Assembly (NCBI RefSeq): GCF_014199915.1
Contig: NZ_JACHOO010000001.1
Span: 372,001-436,000, forward strand
DNA: 64,000 nt
Origin: Prosthecomicrobium pneumaticum
Lineage (GTDB): Bacteria; Pseudomonadota; Alphaproteobacteria; Rhizobiales; Kaistiaceae
Direction: 5' to 3'
Part shown: piece by piece, positions 27,962-39,546 of the stretch
Layout of the letters: each line of letters starts with the position of its first letter
How positions within the stretch are numbered: the stretch's first letter is position 1
Position numbers and translations under genes: made by a program
The notes under the pieces: generated by a model
What the model saw: the letters and a program-made list of their open reading frames with translations, nothing else
Told to the model about the DNA's origin: nothing
Database searches by the model: none

Positions 27962-29029
27962 TCACTGTTCGCCGCCGGGCGTCCGCCCGCCCGCCCCGCC
28001 ACCGCGCGCGAGGCGCTGCAGGGTCATCTCGGCGCGATACCATTCCTTGATCGGCCGGGCCGGCACGCCGCCATAGCGCGCGCCCGCCGGCACGTCGTCC
28101 TTGACCACGCTCACCGCGGCGATCTGGGCGCCCATCCCGATCCGGACATGGCCGTTGACGCCCGACTGGCCGCCGATCGCCACGAAATCCTCGAGCGTCG
28201 CACTGCCGGAAATGCCGACCTGCGCAACGATGACGCAATGGCGTCCGATGACGACGTTGTGGCCGATCTGGACCTGATTGTCGATCTTCGTCCCCTCGCC
28301 CACCACCGTGTCGCGGTTGGCCCCGCGATCGACCGTCGTGTTGGCGCCGATCTCGACGTCGTCCTGGATCACCACGCGGCCGATCTGCGGGATCTTGGCG
28401 TGGCCGCGCGGGCTCATCAGATAGCCGAAGCCGTCCTGACCGATCCGCACGCCCGGATGCAGGATCACCCGGTTGCCGATCAGCGCGTGGACGACGGTCG
28501 CGCCGGCACCGATCGTGCTGTCGCGTCCGATCCGCACCTCCGGCCCGATCACCGCGCCCGGCCCGATCAGGCTGCCGGCGCCGATCTCGGCCGCCGCGCC
28601 GATCACCGCACCCGGCTCGACGCGCACGCCCGGCTCGAGCCGCGCCGTCGGATCGACATGGGCGCCCGCCGCGACGCCCGCCCCGCTGGTGACCGGCAAG
28701 GGCCGCAGCGCCTCGGGAAAGAGCCGGCGGAGGGCCGCCACATACGCCTCGTGCGGCCGGTCGGTGATCAGTCCGGCGACATCGGCGGGCAGTCCGTCCG
28801 CAAAACGCCGGGCGAGGAAACAGCCCCCCGCGCGGGTCGCGGCCAACTGCCCGGCATAGCGGGCATTGTCGAGGAAGGTGAGGTCACTTGGCCCGGCCGA
28901 ATCGAGCGGCGCGACGCCGCTGACGAGACGGCCCGCCAACTCGGGCCTGAGCAGGGATGCGCCGGTCAGCTCGGCGACGACGCCGAGCGGCATGGCCTGC
29001 GCCGCTCTGAAGAAGACGGGATCTGCCAT
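27962..29029 (-). CDS. lpxD: UDP-3-O-acylglucosamine N-acyltransferase
   Basis: A 355-residue LpxD: an N-terminal uridine-binding domain (to about 115), then left-handed beta-helix repeats ([20 protein letters not shown] and similar) and a C-terminal helix. The catalytic His is in [15 protein letters not shown]. The start is the ATG at 29029, just after a minus-strand terminator-like hairpin that separates it from bamA. Confidence 0.95.
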   Translation of the reverse strand: MADPVFFRAAQAMPLGVVAELTGASLLRPELAGRLVSGVAPLDSAGPSDLTFLDNARYAGQLAATRAGGCFLARRFADGLPADVAGLITDRPHEAYVAALRRLFPEALRPLPVTSGAGVAAGAHVDPTARLEPGVRVEPGAVIGAAAEIGAGSLIGPGAVIGPEVRIGRDSTIGAGATVVHALIGNRVILHPGVRIGQDGFGYLMSPRGHAKIPQIGRVVIQDDVEIGANTTVDRGANRDTVVGEGTKIDNQVQIGHNVVIGRHCVIVAQVGISGSATLEDFVAIGGQSGVNGHVRIGMGAQIAAVSVVKDDVPAGARYGGVPARPIKEWYRAEMTLQRLARGGGAGGRTPGGEQ

Positions 29030-29040
29030 GGAGCGTTCCG

Positions 29041-29076
29041 ACAAAGCAAAGGGGCCGCCGACAGTTCGGCGGCCCC
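29041..29076 (-). terminator. Terminator-like hairpin between bamA and lpxD
   Basis: On the minus strand GGGGCCGCCGA and TCGGCGGCCCC (29076-29051) form a perfect 11-bp stem with a 4-base loop, followed by TTTGCTTTGT. It would partly terminate transcription after bamA and lower lpxD-fabZ-lpxA-lpxI-lpxB expression. Confidence 0.75.
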
Positions 29077-29096
29077 TCGCTTCGTCATAGCGAAGA

Positions 29097-31433
29097 TTAG
29101 AACTGGGTGCCAGCGGAGAAGCGGAAGAACTGCTCCTCGTCGTAGCTTTCCTTGGTGAGCGCCTGCGCGAAGTCCGCACGAAGCAGACCGAAGGGCGAAT
29201 TCCACAGGATCGACGCACCGACCGACGAACGGATCGACGCATCGTCGTGGATCTCGCCCGCGAGACCCGACGGCCGGTCGACATCGAACAGCGTGCCGGC
29301 ATCGGCGAAGACCGCGCCGCGCAGACCGAGATCGGACGGCGCCAGCGGCATCGGGAATTGCACTTCCGCCGTGGCATTCACGTAGTTCTTGCCGCCGAGC
29401 GCGTAGCTGTCGTTGACGCCGTCATAGCGCGCACCGTAGCCGCGGGCCTTGAAGCCACGGATCGTCTCGCCACCCTTGAAGAAGTTGTCGAGGATCGCGA
29501 CGTCGTCGCCCCAGCCGGTGATGTTGCCCGCGCCGATCTTGAGGAAGCCGACGATGCCCGTCTCCGGCACCACTTCCTTATAGTAGCGCGCATCCGCGGT
29601 CGTCTTGACCCACTGGCCGTCGCCACCGACGCCCGCAAAGTCCTGGTTCAGGCGGAAATAGAGGCCGTCGCGCGGGTCCTGCTTGTTGTCGATCGTCGAG
29701 TAGGTGACCTGATAGCCGATCGACGAGTTGAGATACTCGCCATCGCCATAGATCGCCTTCAAGGCGTCCGTGTCGGTAACTCCCGTCCGCGCACTCACGT
29801 CGCGGTTGGCGAGCTTGTAGTTGAACTGGACGTCGAGATCGTCGGTGATCGGCAGGCCGAGACGGAGCGTGCCGCCATAGCTGTCGAGATTGTAGGGACG
29901 ATCGTTGGTGTCGTCCGAGGTCTGGTAGAAGGCGTCGAAGCCGAGCGCCATCCGCCGGCCGAGGAAATACGGCTCGGTGAACGACATATTGAAGTTCTGC
30001 GAGTTCTCGCCGCCGCCCACCGTGATCTTCAGATACTGACCACGGCCGAGGAAGTTCTTCTCCTGCATGGACACTTCGGCGATGAAGCCGTCATCGGTCG
30101 AATAGCCGCCACCGACCGTGAACGAGCCGGTCGACTGATCCTCGACATTGACGACGATCACGACGCGGTCCGGCGAGGAGCCGGGCTCGGTGGTCACGTT
30201 GACCGACTTGAAGTAGCCCAGATTGCGCAGGCGACGTTCGGCACGATCGGCTAGGACGCGATTATACGCGTCACCCTCGGCCATATCGAATTCGCGCCGG
30301 ATGACGTAGTCGCGCGTCCTGTCGTTGCCGCGCACGTCGATCCGTTCGACATAGAGCCGCGGCCCCTCGTCCACCATATAGGTGATGTCGATCGTATTGG
30401 TCTCGTAGTTGCGGTCTGCGCGCGGCCGAACCTGCGCGAAGGAATAGCCGGTCTTGGCGATCGCGTAGGTCATGTCCTCGAGCGTGCGCTCGATGAGCAG
30501 AGCGTTGAAAGTGCGGCCCGACTTGGTCTTGACCACATCCTTCAGGCTGTCGGCGGAAACCTCGGGGATCGACGAGTCGACATTGACCGCACCGAACTTA
30601 TAGCGCGGACCTTCTTCGATCGTGAAGGTGATGACGTATTTGTTGCGCGCCTCGTCGAAGGTCGGCTCGGCCGAGACGACGCGGAAATCCGCATAGCCGC
30701 TGCGCAGATAGAAGCGGCGGAGCAGCTCCTGGTCGGCGGCGAGCTTGGCGTCGTCATAGACGTCGCGCTTCGTGAACCAGGAGAGGAAATTCGTCTCCTT
30801 GGTCTGGATGACGCTGCGCAGCCGGCCGTCCGAGAAGGCCTTGTTGCCGACGAACTCGATATCCGAGATGCCCGTGCGCGACCCCTCGGTGATCACGAAG
30901 GTGACGTCGACGCGGCCATTGTCGCGCGGCGTGGTCTCGGCCCGAACATCGGCCTGTGCGCGGCCGGTGTGCTGATAATAGCCCTTGATGCGCTCGACAT
31001 CGCCCTGGAGCTTGGCGTCGGTGACCACGGCGCGCGGCTTCGTCTCGAGCAGCCCCTCGAGCATAGCGCGCTTGATCTTCTTGTTGCCCTGGAAGCGGAC
31101 GGTGCCGACCACCGCATTCTCGGACACCTTCACGACCAGCGAATTGCCGCGCTGGGTGATCGAGACATCGGAAAAGAGGCCCGTCGCATAGAGCGCCTGC
31201 ACCGACCTGTCGATGTCCGCGGGGCCAAAATTCCGCCCGGGCTGGATCAGGACGTAGCTGCGAACCGTCTCCGAATCGACGCGCTGATTGCCCTGAACGA
31301 CGACGCTGCGGATGACCGCAGCCTCCGCCGACAGAGAGCCGAGGACGCCGGTCTGGGCTGCCAATACCGGCACCGCCACCGTCATCAGCGCGATCCGCGC
31401 CACCCCGCGCGCGACAGTCATCGTCTTCTTCAT
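29097..31433 (-). CDS. bamA: BamA, outer membrane protein assembly factor
   Basis: A 778-residue Omp85 protein: signal peptide (residues 1 to about 37, ending LSAEAA), five POTRA domains to about 430, and a C-terminal beta-barrel ending in Phe (FSAGTQF), as outer membrane proteins do. Barrel landmarks are GGETIRGF and the VRGF-type loop. It inserts barrel proteins into the outer membrane. A longer TTG-started ORF extends upstream, but the signal peptide fixes the ATG at 31433. Confidence 0.96.
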   Translation of the reverse strand: MKKTMTVARGVARIALMTVAVPVLAAQTGVLGSLSAEAAVIRSVVVQGNQRVDSETVRSYVLIQPGRNFGPADIDRSVQALYATGLFSDVSITQRGNSLVVKVSENAVVGTVRFQGNKKIKRAMLEGLLETKPRAVVTDAKLQGDVERIKGYYQHTGRAQADVRAETTPRDNGRVDVTFVITEGSRTGISDIEFVGNKAFSDGRLRSVIQTKETNFLSWFTKRDVYDDAKLAADQELLRRFYLRSGYADFRVVSAEPTFDEARNKYVITFTIEEGPRYKFGAVNVDSSIPEVSADSLKDVVKTKSGRTFNALLIERTLEDMTYAIAKTGYSFAQVRPRADRNYETNTIDITYMVDEGPRLYVERIDVRGNDRTRDYVIRREFDMAEGDAYNRVLADRAERRLRNLGYFKSVNVTTEPGSSPDRVVIVVNVEDQSTGSFTVGGGYSTDDGFIAEVSMQEKNFLGRGQYLKITVGGGENSQNFNMSFTEPYFLGRRMALGFDAFYQTSDDTNDRPYNLDSYGGTLRLGLPITDDLDVQFNYKLANRDVSARTGVTDTDALKAIYGDGEYLNSSIGYQVTYSTIDNKQDPRDGLYFRLNQDFAGVGGDGQWVKTTADARYYKEVVPETGIVGFLKIGAGNITGWGDDVAILDNFFKGGETIRGFKARGYGARYDGVNDSYALGGKNYVNATAEVQFPMPLAPSDLGLRGAVFADAGTLFDVDRPSGLAGEIHDDASIRSSVGASILWNSPFGLLRADFAQALTKESYDEEQFFRFSAGTQF

Positions 31434-31621
31434 CGCGTCAGACGCCCTGCTCTTTCGATACTCCCAGGTCCGACCCCCGGAGCCATCCTTGCGGACTAGC
31501 TCGATCGGACCACCACACACCGCCTTGTGGCAGGCTTTTGCGAAGGGCGCAAGACAACCGCCTTGCCGCCCTCCCGATTCCGCCGAAGCGTTGCCCGCCC
31601 GCCACGTAGGAAACCCCGAAA

Positions 31622-32767
31622 CTAAAGAGAACTCAAATGAATAATGTCGTTCCAAGTGGTGAAGAGCATCAGCATCAACACCGCCGCGAGACCGATCCGG
31701 AAGCCGATGTCCTGTGCCCGCTCGGACAGCGGACGGCCACGGACAGCCTCGATCAGGTAGAAGAGGAGATGGCCGCCGTCGAGCATCGGAATCGGGAACA
31801 GATTGATCAGCCCGATCGAGACCGACAACACGGCGGCGAGATGGATGAGCGCGGTGAATCCGAGCGTCGCGACCTGGCCCGAGACCTGGGCGACGCGGAT
31901 CGGCCCGCCGAGCTGGTCGGCCGATTCGCGCCCGATCAGCACGTCGCGCAGATAGACCCCGGTGCGCGCGACGACGAACCAGGTTTCCTCGGCGCCGAGC
32001 ACGATCGCCTGCGGCAGGTCGAATCGCTCGACGACGATCGAGGACGGATCATTGGTACGCGACAGGCCGAGCTGGGCGATCCGGTGGACATTGCCGAATC
32101 GGTCGCGAACTTCACGCAGCTCCGGCGTCGCATGGAGCGTGACGGTGCCGCCCTGGCGCTCGACCGTGATGGCGAGGTCGCTGCCGGCGCTGCCGCTGAC
32201 GATTCGCTGCAGATCGTTGAAGCTCGAGACCGGCGCGCCGTCGATCGCGACGACGGTGTCGCCCGGCTGGAACCCGGCGCGCTCGGCCGCCGTCCCGGGG
32301 ACGATCGTATCGACCCGCGCGCTCGTCGTCTCGCGGCCATAAAGCGTGAAGAGCGCCGCGAAGATCGCGATCGCGAGAATGAAATTGGCGATCGGCCCGG
32401 CGGCGACGATCGCCGCCCGCTGCCAGACCGTCTTGGCGGCGAAGGTGGTGCTTCGCTCCGCCTCGCTCATCCTTGCGAGCGCCGGCCGGTCCGGCGTGCT
32501 CGCCTCGCCTTCGTCGCCGTGGAACTTCACATAGCCGCCGAGCGGGATCGCCGAAATCCGCCAACGCGTTCCGCGCCGGTCGTTGAAGCCGATCAGTTCC
32601 GGACCGAAGCCGATCGAGAAGACCCGCACCCCGACGCCGCACCAGCGCGCGACGAGGAAATGGCCGAGTTCGTGGAAGAACACGACCGTCGTGAGAACGA
32701 AGAGGAAGGGAAGCAGATAGCCGAGCGTGGCCGATCCGAAACTCTCGATACCGCCGAGAAACTCCAT
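31622..32767 (-). CDS. rseP: RIP metalloprotease RseP
   Basis: A 381-residue site-2 protease. Zinc motif HELGH in VVFFHELGHFLVARWCG near residue 33, one PDZ domain (about 130-220), and the second zinc segment NLFPIPMLDGGHL near 330. It cleaves transmembrane anti-sigma factors and signal-peptide remnants. It lies between dxr and bamA, the usual order. The start is the ATG at 32767. Confidence 0.95.
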   Translation of the reverse strand: MEFLGGIESFGSATLGYLLPFLFVLTTVVFFHELGHFLVARWCGVGVRVFSIGFGPELIGFNDRRGTRWRISAIPLGGYVKFHGDEGEASTPDRPALARMSEAERSTTFAAKTVWQRAAIVAAGPIANFILAIAIFAALFTLYGRETTSARVDTIVPGTAAERAGFQPGDTVVAIDGAPVSSFNDLQRIVSGSAGSDLAITVERQGGTVTLHATPELREVRDRFGNVHRIAQLGLSRTNDPSSIVVERFDLPQAIVLGAEETWFVVARTGVYLRDVLIGRESADQLGGPIRVAQVSGQVATLGFTALIHLAAVLSVSIGLINLFPIPMLDGGHLLFYLIEAVRGRPLSERAQDIGFRIGLAAVLMLMLFTTWNDIIHLSSL

Positions 32768-32811
32768 GTCCCGCTCTCGCTCCGCCCCCGGGCACCGCAG
32801 CCCGATCTGTC

Positions 32812-34035
32812 TCAGCCCACCAGAACCGTCCGGCGCCGCGCCGCCTCGGCGGCGTAGCGCCGCGCCGCGGCGTCGAGCGCCAGGGTATCGGCGATCGTCG
32901 CGCCATTCTCCACACGCGCCCCAGCCGCCCGATCGAGGCCATCGCGGACGACGGATGCAATGTCGAGAAATCCGATCGCCCCGTCGAGGAAAGCCTCGAC
33001 CGCGACCTCGTTCGCCGCATTCAGAACCGTCGTCGCCCAATCGCCGGCACGGAGCGCCTCGTAGGCGAGCGCGAGACTAGGGAAACGGTCGGAATCCGGC
33101 TTTTCGAAGGTCAAGGTGCCGACCGCCGTCAGGTCGAGCCGCGGCGTCGCGACCGCGACGCGCTCGGGCCAGGCGAGGCAATGCGCGATCGGAATCCGCA
33201 TGTCGGCCGCGCCGAGCTGGGCGACCACCGAACCGTCGGCATAAACCACCATGCCGTGCACCACCGACTGTGGGTGGACGAGTACTTCGAGCTGCTCGGC
33301 GGGCGCAGCAAAGAGATGGTGGGCCTCGATCACTTCGAGGCCCTTGTTCATCAGCGTCGCCGAATCGATCGAGATCTTCCGGCCCATCGACCAGTTGGGA
33401 TGGCGCAACGCCTCCGCCGCCGTGGCGCGGCGCATCTGCTCGTGCGTCCAGGTCCGGAACGGGCCGCCCGAGGCGGTCAGCACGATCCGTTCGACCGCGC
33501 CACAGTTCTCCGCATCGAGCGCCTGGAAGACGGCGTTGTGCTCCGAATCGACCGGCAGGATGTGAACCCCTGCCCGCTCGGCGGCGGCGAGGAACAGGCC
33601 GCCGGCGCAGACCAGGCACTCCTTGTTGGCGAGCGCGATATCGGCGCCCGCCTCGATCGCCGCCAGCGTCGGCGCGAGGCCGATCGACCCGACGAGCCCG
33701 GCGACGACGAGATCTGCCGGCCGGGCCGCGGCCTCGACGACCGCCGCCGCGCCGGCCGCCGCCTCGATCCCGCTGCCGGCGAGCGCCGCGACGAGATCGT
33801 CATAGGCCGCCGGATCGGCGACCACGGCGAGACGCGCGCCGAGGCTTTTCGCCGTCTCGGCGAGTGCCTCGGCATTGCCGTTGGCCGTCACGGCCTCGAC
33901 CACGAAGCGCTCGGGCTGCTGCTGCACGATATCGGCCGCGCTGCGGCCGATCGAGCCTGTCGCCCCGAGCAGGGTGATCCGCCGCGGGCCGGACCGCGCC
34001 GCGCGCGCGCCGCGCGGCGCCGGCGTGCTCACCAT
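32812..34035 (-). CDS. dxr: 1-deoxy-D-xylulose-5-phosphate reductoisomerase
   Basis: A 407-residue enzyme of the MEP isoprenoid route. NADPH site LLGATGSIGRSAADIV at about 21, catalytic segment PVDSEHNAVFQAL, and ASGGPFRTW. Its product feeds UppS next door. The start overlaps the cdsA stop by 7 bp. Confidence 0.96.
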   Translation of the reverse strand: MVSTPAPRGARAARSGPRRITLLGATGSIGRSAADIVQQQPERFVVEAVTANGNAEALAETAKSLGARLAVVADPAAYDDLVAALAGSGIEAAAGAAAVVEAAARPADLVVAGLVGSIGLAPTLAAIEAGADIALANKECLVCAGGLFLAAAERAGVHILPVDSEHNAVFQALDAENCGAVERIVLTASGGPFRTWTHEQMRRATAAEALRHPNWSMGRKISIDSATLMNKGLEVIEAHHLFAAPAEQLEVLVHPQSVVHGMVVYADGSVVAQLGAADMRIPIAHCLAWPERVAVATPRLDLTAVGTLTFEKPDSDRFPSLALAYEALRAGDWATTVLNAANEVAVEAFLDGAIGFLDIASVVRDGLDRAAGARVENGATIADTLALDAAARRYAAEAARRRTVLVG

Positions 34036-34871
34036 CGGAATGCCCCGTTCGCGATCTGGTCCGCCCCGGCGCGCATCCAGCCGAGTGCCGCAGCGGCCGC
34101 GGCCGCGAAGATCAGGCCGTCGACACGATCCATCAGCCCGCCATGACCCGGAATGAGTCCGCTCGCATCCTTGACGCCGAAATGCCGCTTGAGGCTCGAT
34201 TCGAACAGATCGCCGGCCTGCGAAGCGAGCGAGAGCGCCGCGAGCACGACGACGAGCGCCGGCGCGATCCGAGCCTCGACCAGCGACGCGACGACGAGCG
34301 CGAGACCGACGCCGCCGATCAGACCGCCGAAAAACCCGGACCATGTCTTCTTCGGCGACACGGCCGGCCAGAGTTTCGGCCCCCCCACGGCGCGGCCGAC
34401 GAAATAGGCGCAGCTGTCCGTGCCCCAGACGAGGACGAAAAGGATGAGGAGCGCCGCCGCGCCGAAACTCTGGTCCATGCGCAGCGCCGTGAGCCCGATG
34501 CCGAGCGCACCGGCATAGGCGACGCCGCCGGCGAGCCAGGCGGAGCGGTCGAGCGCCGCGCCGACGGCCGCTGCGACGGCGAGCGCGGCAAGTCCGAGCG
34601 ACAGATCGACGAGCCCGCCGACGAGCGGTGCGGCGAGCACGAGGAGCGCCGCGAGCAACGCGCCCGGCCGGCGGAACGGAGCTCCGCCGATCCCCATCCA
34701 TTCATGGAAGACGATCACCGCGGCGATGCCGGCGACGAGATAGCCCGGCACCCCGCCCCACCATGCCGCGGCGAGCGCCAGAGGCGCGAGCACGGCGGTC
34801 GAGATCAGCCGGAGCCGCAGATCGCTGCGCGCCGGAGCGGCGGGCGTGGCGCCGCCCTCGCGTTCGGTCAT
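34029..34871 (-). CDS. cdsA: Phosphatidate cytidylyltransferase
   Basis: A 280-residue integral membrane enzyme with about eight helices. The C-terminal signature is present as [22 protein letters not shown] followed by DGL (positions 235-258). It makes CDP-diacylglycerol from phosphatidic acid and CTP. It overlaps both neighbours (uppS by 4 bp, dxr by 7 bp). Confidence 0.95.
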   Translation of the reverse strand: MTEREGGATPAAPARSDLRLRLISTAVLAPLALAAAWWGGVPGYLVAGIAAVIVFHEWMGIGGAPFRRPGALLAALLVLAAPLVGGLVDLSLGLAALAVAAAVGAALDRSAWLAGGVAYAGALGIGLTALRMDQSFGAAALLILFVLVWGTDSCAYFVGRAVGGPKLWPAVSPKKTWSGFFGGLIGGVGLALVVASLVEARIAPALVVVLAALSLASQAGDLFESSLKRHFGVKDASGLIPGHGGLMDRVDGLIFAAAAAAALGWMRAGADQIANGAFRW

Positions 34872-35650
34872 GCTCCGCTCCGCGCGGCGATCCCGCCGAA
34901 CCGGCGCGCACGGCCGGCATACTCATCGAGCGCCGCACGCAGGGTCTCGCGGTCGAAATCCGGCCACAGCACCGGCGTGAAGACGAACTCGGCATAGGCC
35001 GACTGCCAGAGCAGGAAGTTCGACAGCCGCATCTCGCCGCTCGTCCGCACGATCAGATCGGGGTCGGGAAAGCGCGCCGTGTCGAGCCGGGTCGACAGGG
35101 CCGTCTCGTCGACCGCGCCGGCGTCGAGCCGCCCTGCGGCGACATCCTCGGCGATCCGACGGGCGGCGCGGGCGATCTCGTCGCGGGCGCCGTAATTGAA
35201 CGCGACGACGAGTTCGAGCGCGCGGTTCGCGGCGGTGAGACCCTCCGCCTGCTCGATCAGACCGCGTATGTCACCGGGCAGCGCGTCGCGCGCGCCGATC
35301 ACGGTGACGCGGACACCGCGCTCGTGCAGGTCCGCGAGGTCGCGCTGGATGAAGAGCCGCAGCAGGCCGAACAGGAACTGCACCTCGGCCGGGGGCCGCG
35401 ACCAGTTCTCCGACGAGAAGCTGAAGACGGTGAGCGTGCCGATGCCGAACTCGATCGCGGCGCCGATGGTGCGGCGCAGCGCCTCGACACCCCGCCGATG
35501 ACCCTCGGTGCGCGGCAGGCCGCGCGCGGCGGCCCAGCGGCCGTTGCCGTCCATGATGATGGCGACATGGCGCGGCGGACGCGGCGCGGCCACCTGCGGC
35601 ACGCCGAATGGATCGGCATTGGAACTCATCGCGTCGGCACCGCCCGTCAT
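34868..35650 (-). CDS. uppS: Undecaprenyl diphosphate synthase
   Basis: A 260-residue cis-prenyltransferase. Signature [13 protein letters not shown] near residue 28, [11 protein letters not shown], and the C-terminal [19 protein letters not shown]. It makes the C55 carrier for peptidoglycan and O-antigen. An in-frame ATG seven codons in is an alternative start. Confidence 0.95.
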   Translation of the reverse strand: MTGGADAMSSNADPFGVPQVAAPRPPRHVAIIMDGNGRWAAARGLPRTEGHRRGVEALRRTIGAAIEFGIGTLTVFSFSSENWSRPPAEVQFLFGLLRLFIQRDLADLHERGVRVTVIGARDALPGDIRGLIEQAEGLTAANRALELVVAFNYGARDEIARAARRIAEDVAAGRLDAGAVDETALSTRLDTARFPDPDLIVRTSGEMRLSNFLLWQSAYAEFVFTPVLWPDFDRETLRAALDEYAGRARRFGGIAARSGA

Positions 35651-35659
35651 CGACCGCCG

Positions 35660-36208
35660 TCAGACCTGCTTGATCTCGGCCTCCTTGGCCGCGAGCACCG
35701 CGTCGATCTCGTGGATCGTATCATCGGTCAGCTTCTGAATCTTGTCGGTCGTACGGCGCACCTCGTCCTCGGCCATGCCGTCCTTCTCCGCCTTCTTGAG
35801 CGCGTCCATGCCGTCGCGCCGCACGTGCCGCGCCGCGACCCGTGCGCTCTCGGCATATTTGTGCGCGATCTTGACGAGTTCCTGGCGGCGCTCGGCATTG
35901 AGCTCGGGAATCGGCACGCGGAAGGTCGCGCCCTCGACGACCGGATTGAGGCCGAGGCTCGATTCGCGGATCGCCTTCTCGACCGCCTGGATGTTCGACC
36001 GGTCCCACACCTGAACGACGATCAGGCGCGGCTCGGGCACGCTGATCGAGGCGACCTGGTTGATCGGCATCGCCGAGCCGTAGACATTGACGACGACGGG
36101 CTCGAGCAGCGCGGCGGAGGCGCGTCCGGTGCGCAGGCCCGCGAGCTCGGCCTTGAAGGAGGTCACGGCGCCGTGCATGCGGCGGCTGAGATCGTCGAGC
36201 AGATTCAT
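35660..36208 (-). CDS. frr: Ribosome recycling factor
   Basis: A 182-residue RRF that splits post-termination ribosomes with EF-G. Typical segments are [16 protein letters not shown] and [20 protein letters not shown] with VRRDGMD. The ATG at 36208 is chosen because GTGAGGA lies about 8 bases upstream. A GTG at 36220 would add four residues. Confidence 0.95.
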   Translation of the reverse strand: MNLLDDLSRRMHGAVTSFKAELAGLRTGRASAALLEPVVVNVYGSAMPINQVASISVPEPRLIVVQVWDRSNIQAVEKAIRESSLGLNPVVEGATFRVPIPELNAERRQELVKIAHKYAESARVAARHVRRDGMDALKKAEKDGMAEDEVRRTTDKIQKLTDDTIHEIDAVLAAKEAEIKQV

Positions 36209-36260
36209 GGGCGTCCTCACTCTCGTCGCATCGCCGACGGCGCCGCGGGAGCGGATCCCG

Positions 36261-36983
36261 TCAGTCGTCCGCGACGATGGTTGCGCGACCGCCGCCCGTC
36301 AGGATGTCGACGAAGGCGTTCGGCGTCTGGATGGAGAAGACGATTACCGGAATCCGGTTGTCGCGGGCAAGCGCCACGGCGGCGGCATCCATGACCTGCA
36401 GCCCGCGCGCCAGTACTTCGGCGTGGCTTATCCGTTCGAAACGGGTGGCGTTCGGATCTTTCTTGGGGTCGGCGCTGTAGACGCCGTCGACCTGCGTGCC
36501 CTTGAAGAGCGCGTCGCAGCCCATTTCGGCCGCGCGCAGCGCCGCACCGGAATCGGTTGTGAAGAACGGATTGCCGGTCCCGCCGGCGAAGATCGCGACC
36601 TTGCCGAGCGTCATCGCCTTCTCGGCCCGCTGCTGCGAGAAGGTCTCGCAGATGGTCGGCATCGGTACGGCGGAGAAGATACGGCAGGCGACGCTGCGCC
36701 GTTCGAGGCCCTCGTGCAGGGCCACCGCGTTCATAACGGTCGCGAGCATGCCCATGTGATCGCCGGCGACGCGGTTGCCGCCCGCCTTCGCGATCGTCAT
36801 GCCGCGGAAGATATTGCCGCCGCCGACCACGAGGCCGACCTCGACGCCCATCGCGACCGCGGCGCCGATCTCGCCGGCGATGCGGTCGACGACCTTGTCG
36901 TCGATGCCGAAAGCCTGATCGCCGAGAAGGGCTTCGCCCGAAACCTTGAGAAGAACTCTTCGGAACCGGCTCACGCCCGCCAT
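36261..36983 (-). CDS. pyrH: UMP kinase
   Basis: A 240-residue amino-acid-kinase-fold enzyme converting UMP to UDP. Start [23 protein letters not shown], and the C-terminal [23 protein letters not shown] precedes the ATG at 36983. A longer in-frame ORF to 37019 is not needed. Confidence 0.95.
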   Translation of the reverse strand: MAGVSRFRRVLLKVSGEALLGDQAFGIDDKVVDRIAGEIGAAVAMGVEVGLVVGGGNIFRGMTIAKAGGNRVAGDHMGMLATVMNAVALHEGLERRSVACRIFSAVPMPTICETFSQQRAEKAMTLGKVAIFAGGTGNPFFTTDSGAALRAAEMGCDALFKGTQVDGVYSADPKKDPNATRFERISHAEVLARGLQVMDAAAVALARDNRIPVIVFSIQTPNAFVDILTGGGRATIVADD

Positions 36984-37020
36984 GGCCACCGCCTTCGCAA
37001 AATTCGGCCCCGCATACACG

Positions 37021-37050
37021 AAGGGCGCCGGCCTGTCATCCGGCGCCCTT
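37021..37050. terminator. Hairpin between tsf and pyrH
   Basis: A perfect 11-bp stem (AAGGGCGCCGG / CCGGCGCCCTT) with an 8-base loop lies between the tsf stop and the pyrH start. No T tract follows on the minus strand, so it may act as a processing site or a weak attenuator. It would uncouple tsf from pyrH levels. Confidence 0.5.
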
Positions 37051-37073
37051 CTCTGTTCAACAGGAGGTGCTGA

Positions 37074-38000
37074 TCACTTCGTGCCGGCCGCGGCCGCGAC
37101 CTCGGCCGCGAAGTCGCTCTCCTCGCGCTCGATGCCCTCGCCGACGCGGAAGGCGACGAACTGCGTGATCGCGACCGGCGCGCCGAGCTCCTTCGAGAGC
37201 GCGGCGACGGCCTTCTCGACCGTATTGTCCGGGTCGACGACGAAGGTCTGCGCGAGCAGCACGACCTCCTCGTAGAACTTGCGGATGCGGCCATCCACCA
37301 TCTTCTCGATGATGGCTTCGGGCTTGCCCGACTCGCGCGCCTGCTCGGCATAGACGGCGCGCTCGCGCGCCACCACCGCCGGGTCGACTTCCTCGACGCG
37401 CACCGCGAGCGGGTTGGTCGCGGCGATGTGCATCGCGACCTGGCGGCCGAACTGCAGCAGCCGATCGCGATCGCCGGTCGATTCGAGGCCGACGAGCACG
37501 CCGATCTTGCCGAGATTCGGCGCCACGGCCGAATGGACATAGGTCGCGACCACGCCCTCGCCGACCGCGATGCGGCCGACGCGGCGCAGCGTCATGTTCT
37601 CGCCGATCGTCGCGACGGCCGCCTTGATCGTCTCCTCGACGGAGGTCTCGCCGCCGGGATAGGGCGCGGCCGCGGTCGCCTCGAGGCTGCCGTCGGTGCC
37701 GAGCGCGGCCTTCGCCGTATTGAGCACGAGGTCCTGGAACGCGCCGTTGCGGGCGACGAAGTCGGTCTCGGAATTGACCTCGACGACGACGGCGGCGGTC
37801 TCCCCGCTCGCCACGCCGATCAGGCCTTCCGCGGCGACGCGGCCGGCCTTCTTCGCGGCCTTGGCGAGGCCCTTGGTGCGCAGCCAGTCGATCGCCGCCT
37901 CGATGTCGCCGCTGGTTTCCGTCAGCGCCGCCTTGCAATCCATCATGCCCGCGCCGGTCTTCTCGCGCAGGTCCTTCACCATCTGGGCGGAAATGGTCAT
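37074..38000 (-). CDS. tsf: Elongation factor Ts
   Basis: A 308-residue nucleotide exchange factor for EF-Tu. The N-terminal signature is [18 protein letters not shown] and the second is [11 protein letters not shown]. The ATG at 38000 is preceded by GGAGAGGC. It follows rpsB after about 100 bp. Confidence 0.97.
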   Translation of the reverse strand: MTISAQMVKDLREKTGAGMMDCKAALTETSGDIEAAIDWLRTKGLAKAAKKAGRVAAEGLIGVASGETAAVVVEVNSETDFVARNGAFQDLVLNTAKAALGTDGSLEATAAAPYPGGETSVEETIKAAVATIGENMTLRRVGRIAVGEGVVATYVHSAVAPNLGKIGVLVGLESTGDRDRLLQFGRQVAMHIAATNPLAVRVEEVDPAVVARERAVYAEQARESGKPEAIIEKMVDGRIRKFYEEVVLLAQTFVVDPDNTVEKAVAALSKELGAPVAITQFVAFRVGEGIEREESDFAAEVAAAAGTK

Positions 38001-38103
38001 CTGCCTCTCCGTGGTCTCATCGAACGACGAGCCGGGCGCTCTCGCCCGGCTCGCTCGCGATTCGTCGTGTGTCGTTCGACCGCTTAGCGCGGTCGTGTGA
38101 AGA

Positions 38104-38886
38104 TCAGGCGGCGGCCTCGGCCGGCGCTTCATCGGCGACCGGAAGCACCTCCTCGGCGACCTCCTCGCTCGCGCCGATGTCGATGCCGGACTGGCCGGCG
38201 GCGCGGGAGAGGCCGTCGAGCGCGGCGCGCGAAGCGAGCTCGGTATAGAGCGTCAGCGCGCGGCCGGCATCGTCATTGCCCGGAATCGGGAAGGCGATGC
38301 CGTCCGGATCCGAGTTCGAATCGATGATCGCCGCAACCGGAATATTGAGCCGGCGGGCCTCCTGGATCGCGATCGCTTCCTTGTTGGTGTCGATCACGAA
38401 CAGGAGGTCGGGCAGGCCGCCCATGTCCTTGATGCCGCCGAGCGCCGCCTCGAGCTTGTCGCGCTCGCGGGTCAGCGTCAGACGCTCCTTCTTGGTCAGG
38501 CCGTGCACTTCGCCCGAGAGCATGTCGTCGAGCTGACGCAGGCGCTGGATCGAATGCGAGATGGTCTTCCAGTTGGTCAGCATGCCGCCGAGCCAGCGGG
38601 AATTCACATAATACTGCGCGCAGCGCTGCGCCGCGGTGGCGACCGGGTCGGCCGCCTGGCGCTTGGTGCCGACGAACAGCACGCGGCCGCCGCCGGCGAC
38701 GGTGTCGCTGATGACCTGGAGGGCGCGATGGAACATCGGCACCGTCTGGGTCAGATCGATGATGTGGATGTTGTTGCGCACACCATAGAGATACGGCGCC
38801 ATCTTCGGGTTCCAGCGGTGCTTCTGGTGGCCGAAATGGACGCCGGCCTCGAGCAGCTGGCGCATGGAGAAATCGGGCAGAGCCAT
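38104..38886 (-). CDS. rpsB: 30S ribosomal protein S2
   Basis: A 260-residue S2 protein. The typical segments are [34 protein letters not shown] and the C-terminal [20 protein letters not shown]. It has an acidic, Ala-rich C-terminal extension as in many alphaproteobacteria. The ATG at 38886 is chosen over a longer ORF. A good promoter lies about 125 bp upstream. Confidence 0.97.
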   Translation of the reverse strand: MALPDFSMRQLLEAGVHFGHQKHRWNPKMAPYLYGVRNNIHIIDLTQTVPMFHRALQVISDTVAGGGRVLFVGTKRQAADPVATAAQRCAQYYVNSRWLGGMLTNWKTISHSIQRLRQLDDMLSGEVHGLTKKERLTLTRERDKLEAALGGIKDMGGLPDLLFVIDTNKEAIAIQEARRLNIPVAAIIDSNSDPDGIAFPIPGNDDAGRALTLYTELASRAALDGLSRAAGQSGIDIGASEEVAEEVLPVADEAPAEAAA

Positions 38887-39011
38887 GACGAAACGGTCCT
38901 TTACCGGTTGTGCCTCCGCGGGGAAAGCCGTTCCGAGGAACGGCACCGGATGGTTCGGGCAGTCGGCACGAGCCGACGCGGGAACCTGAGCCCCACGTGT
39001 GGAATGCGCGC

Positions 39012-39040
39012 GTTATAGGTATCCGCCCGCCGCATTGCAA
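39012..39040 (-). promoter_or_regulatory. Sigma70-type promoter of rpsB
   Basis: On the minus strand TTGCAA (39040-39035), a 17-bp spacer and TATAAC (39017-39012) form a near-consensus promoter. It predicts a transcript start near 39005 and a leader of about 120 bases, which could carry S2 autoregulation. Confidence 0.75.
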
Positions 39041-39546
39041 GCCGCGACGTGATGCGGCCGCGCCGCACGGCTCGCGTCGTCCACCATCCGGCGTCCGCCC
39101 GCCCCGCCGCCGGCATATCCGCGCCGCAGACCCGCCGCGCGCCCGGCCTCGGCGAAGGAAAGCCGCGAAGACGTGCGGCGCTGCCCCTCGAAACGGCGCC
39201 TCGAAACGCCCGCCGCCCCTGCCGCGCCGCCTCTCATGCACGCCAACAGAACCCGCGCCGCGGCGCCGACGGTCCGGCCCGTTGTCGCCCGCCGCCCTCG
39301 GCGCCCTTCACGGGGACGAACAGGCTCCTCCGCCTCGACACGGAACGCCGGCGAGCGGCCGCGGAAGGGCGCGCCCGACCTTCCCTGGCGCAGGTGCAGG
39401 CGCCATGCCCCCAACCCGGGCCGCCCCCGCTTCGGCCGCCCCAACTTCGGCCATCTCGACTTCGGCGGCCTCCCCGCCGGCCGTCCGGTCCGTCCGAGCC
39501 CGCTGCGGCACCGCGCTCTCCGGCCGCCCGGCCGGTGACACGCCGG
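39041..39546. other. Long gene-free region between dnaE and rpsB
   Basis: No ORF here looks like a real protein; all candidates are low-complexity Arg/Ala/Pro/Gly translations. The only pattern seen is three imperfect 15-bp units containing CTTCGGC at about 39427-39471, just after the dnaE stop. Together with the rpsB leader the gap is about 660 bp. Confidence 0.5.
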
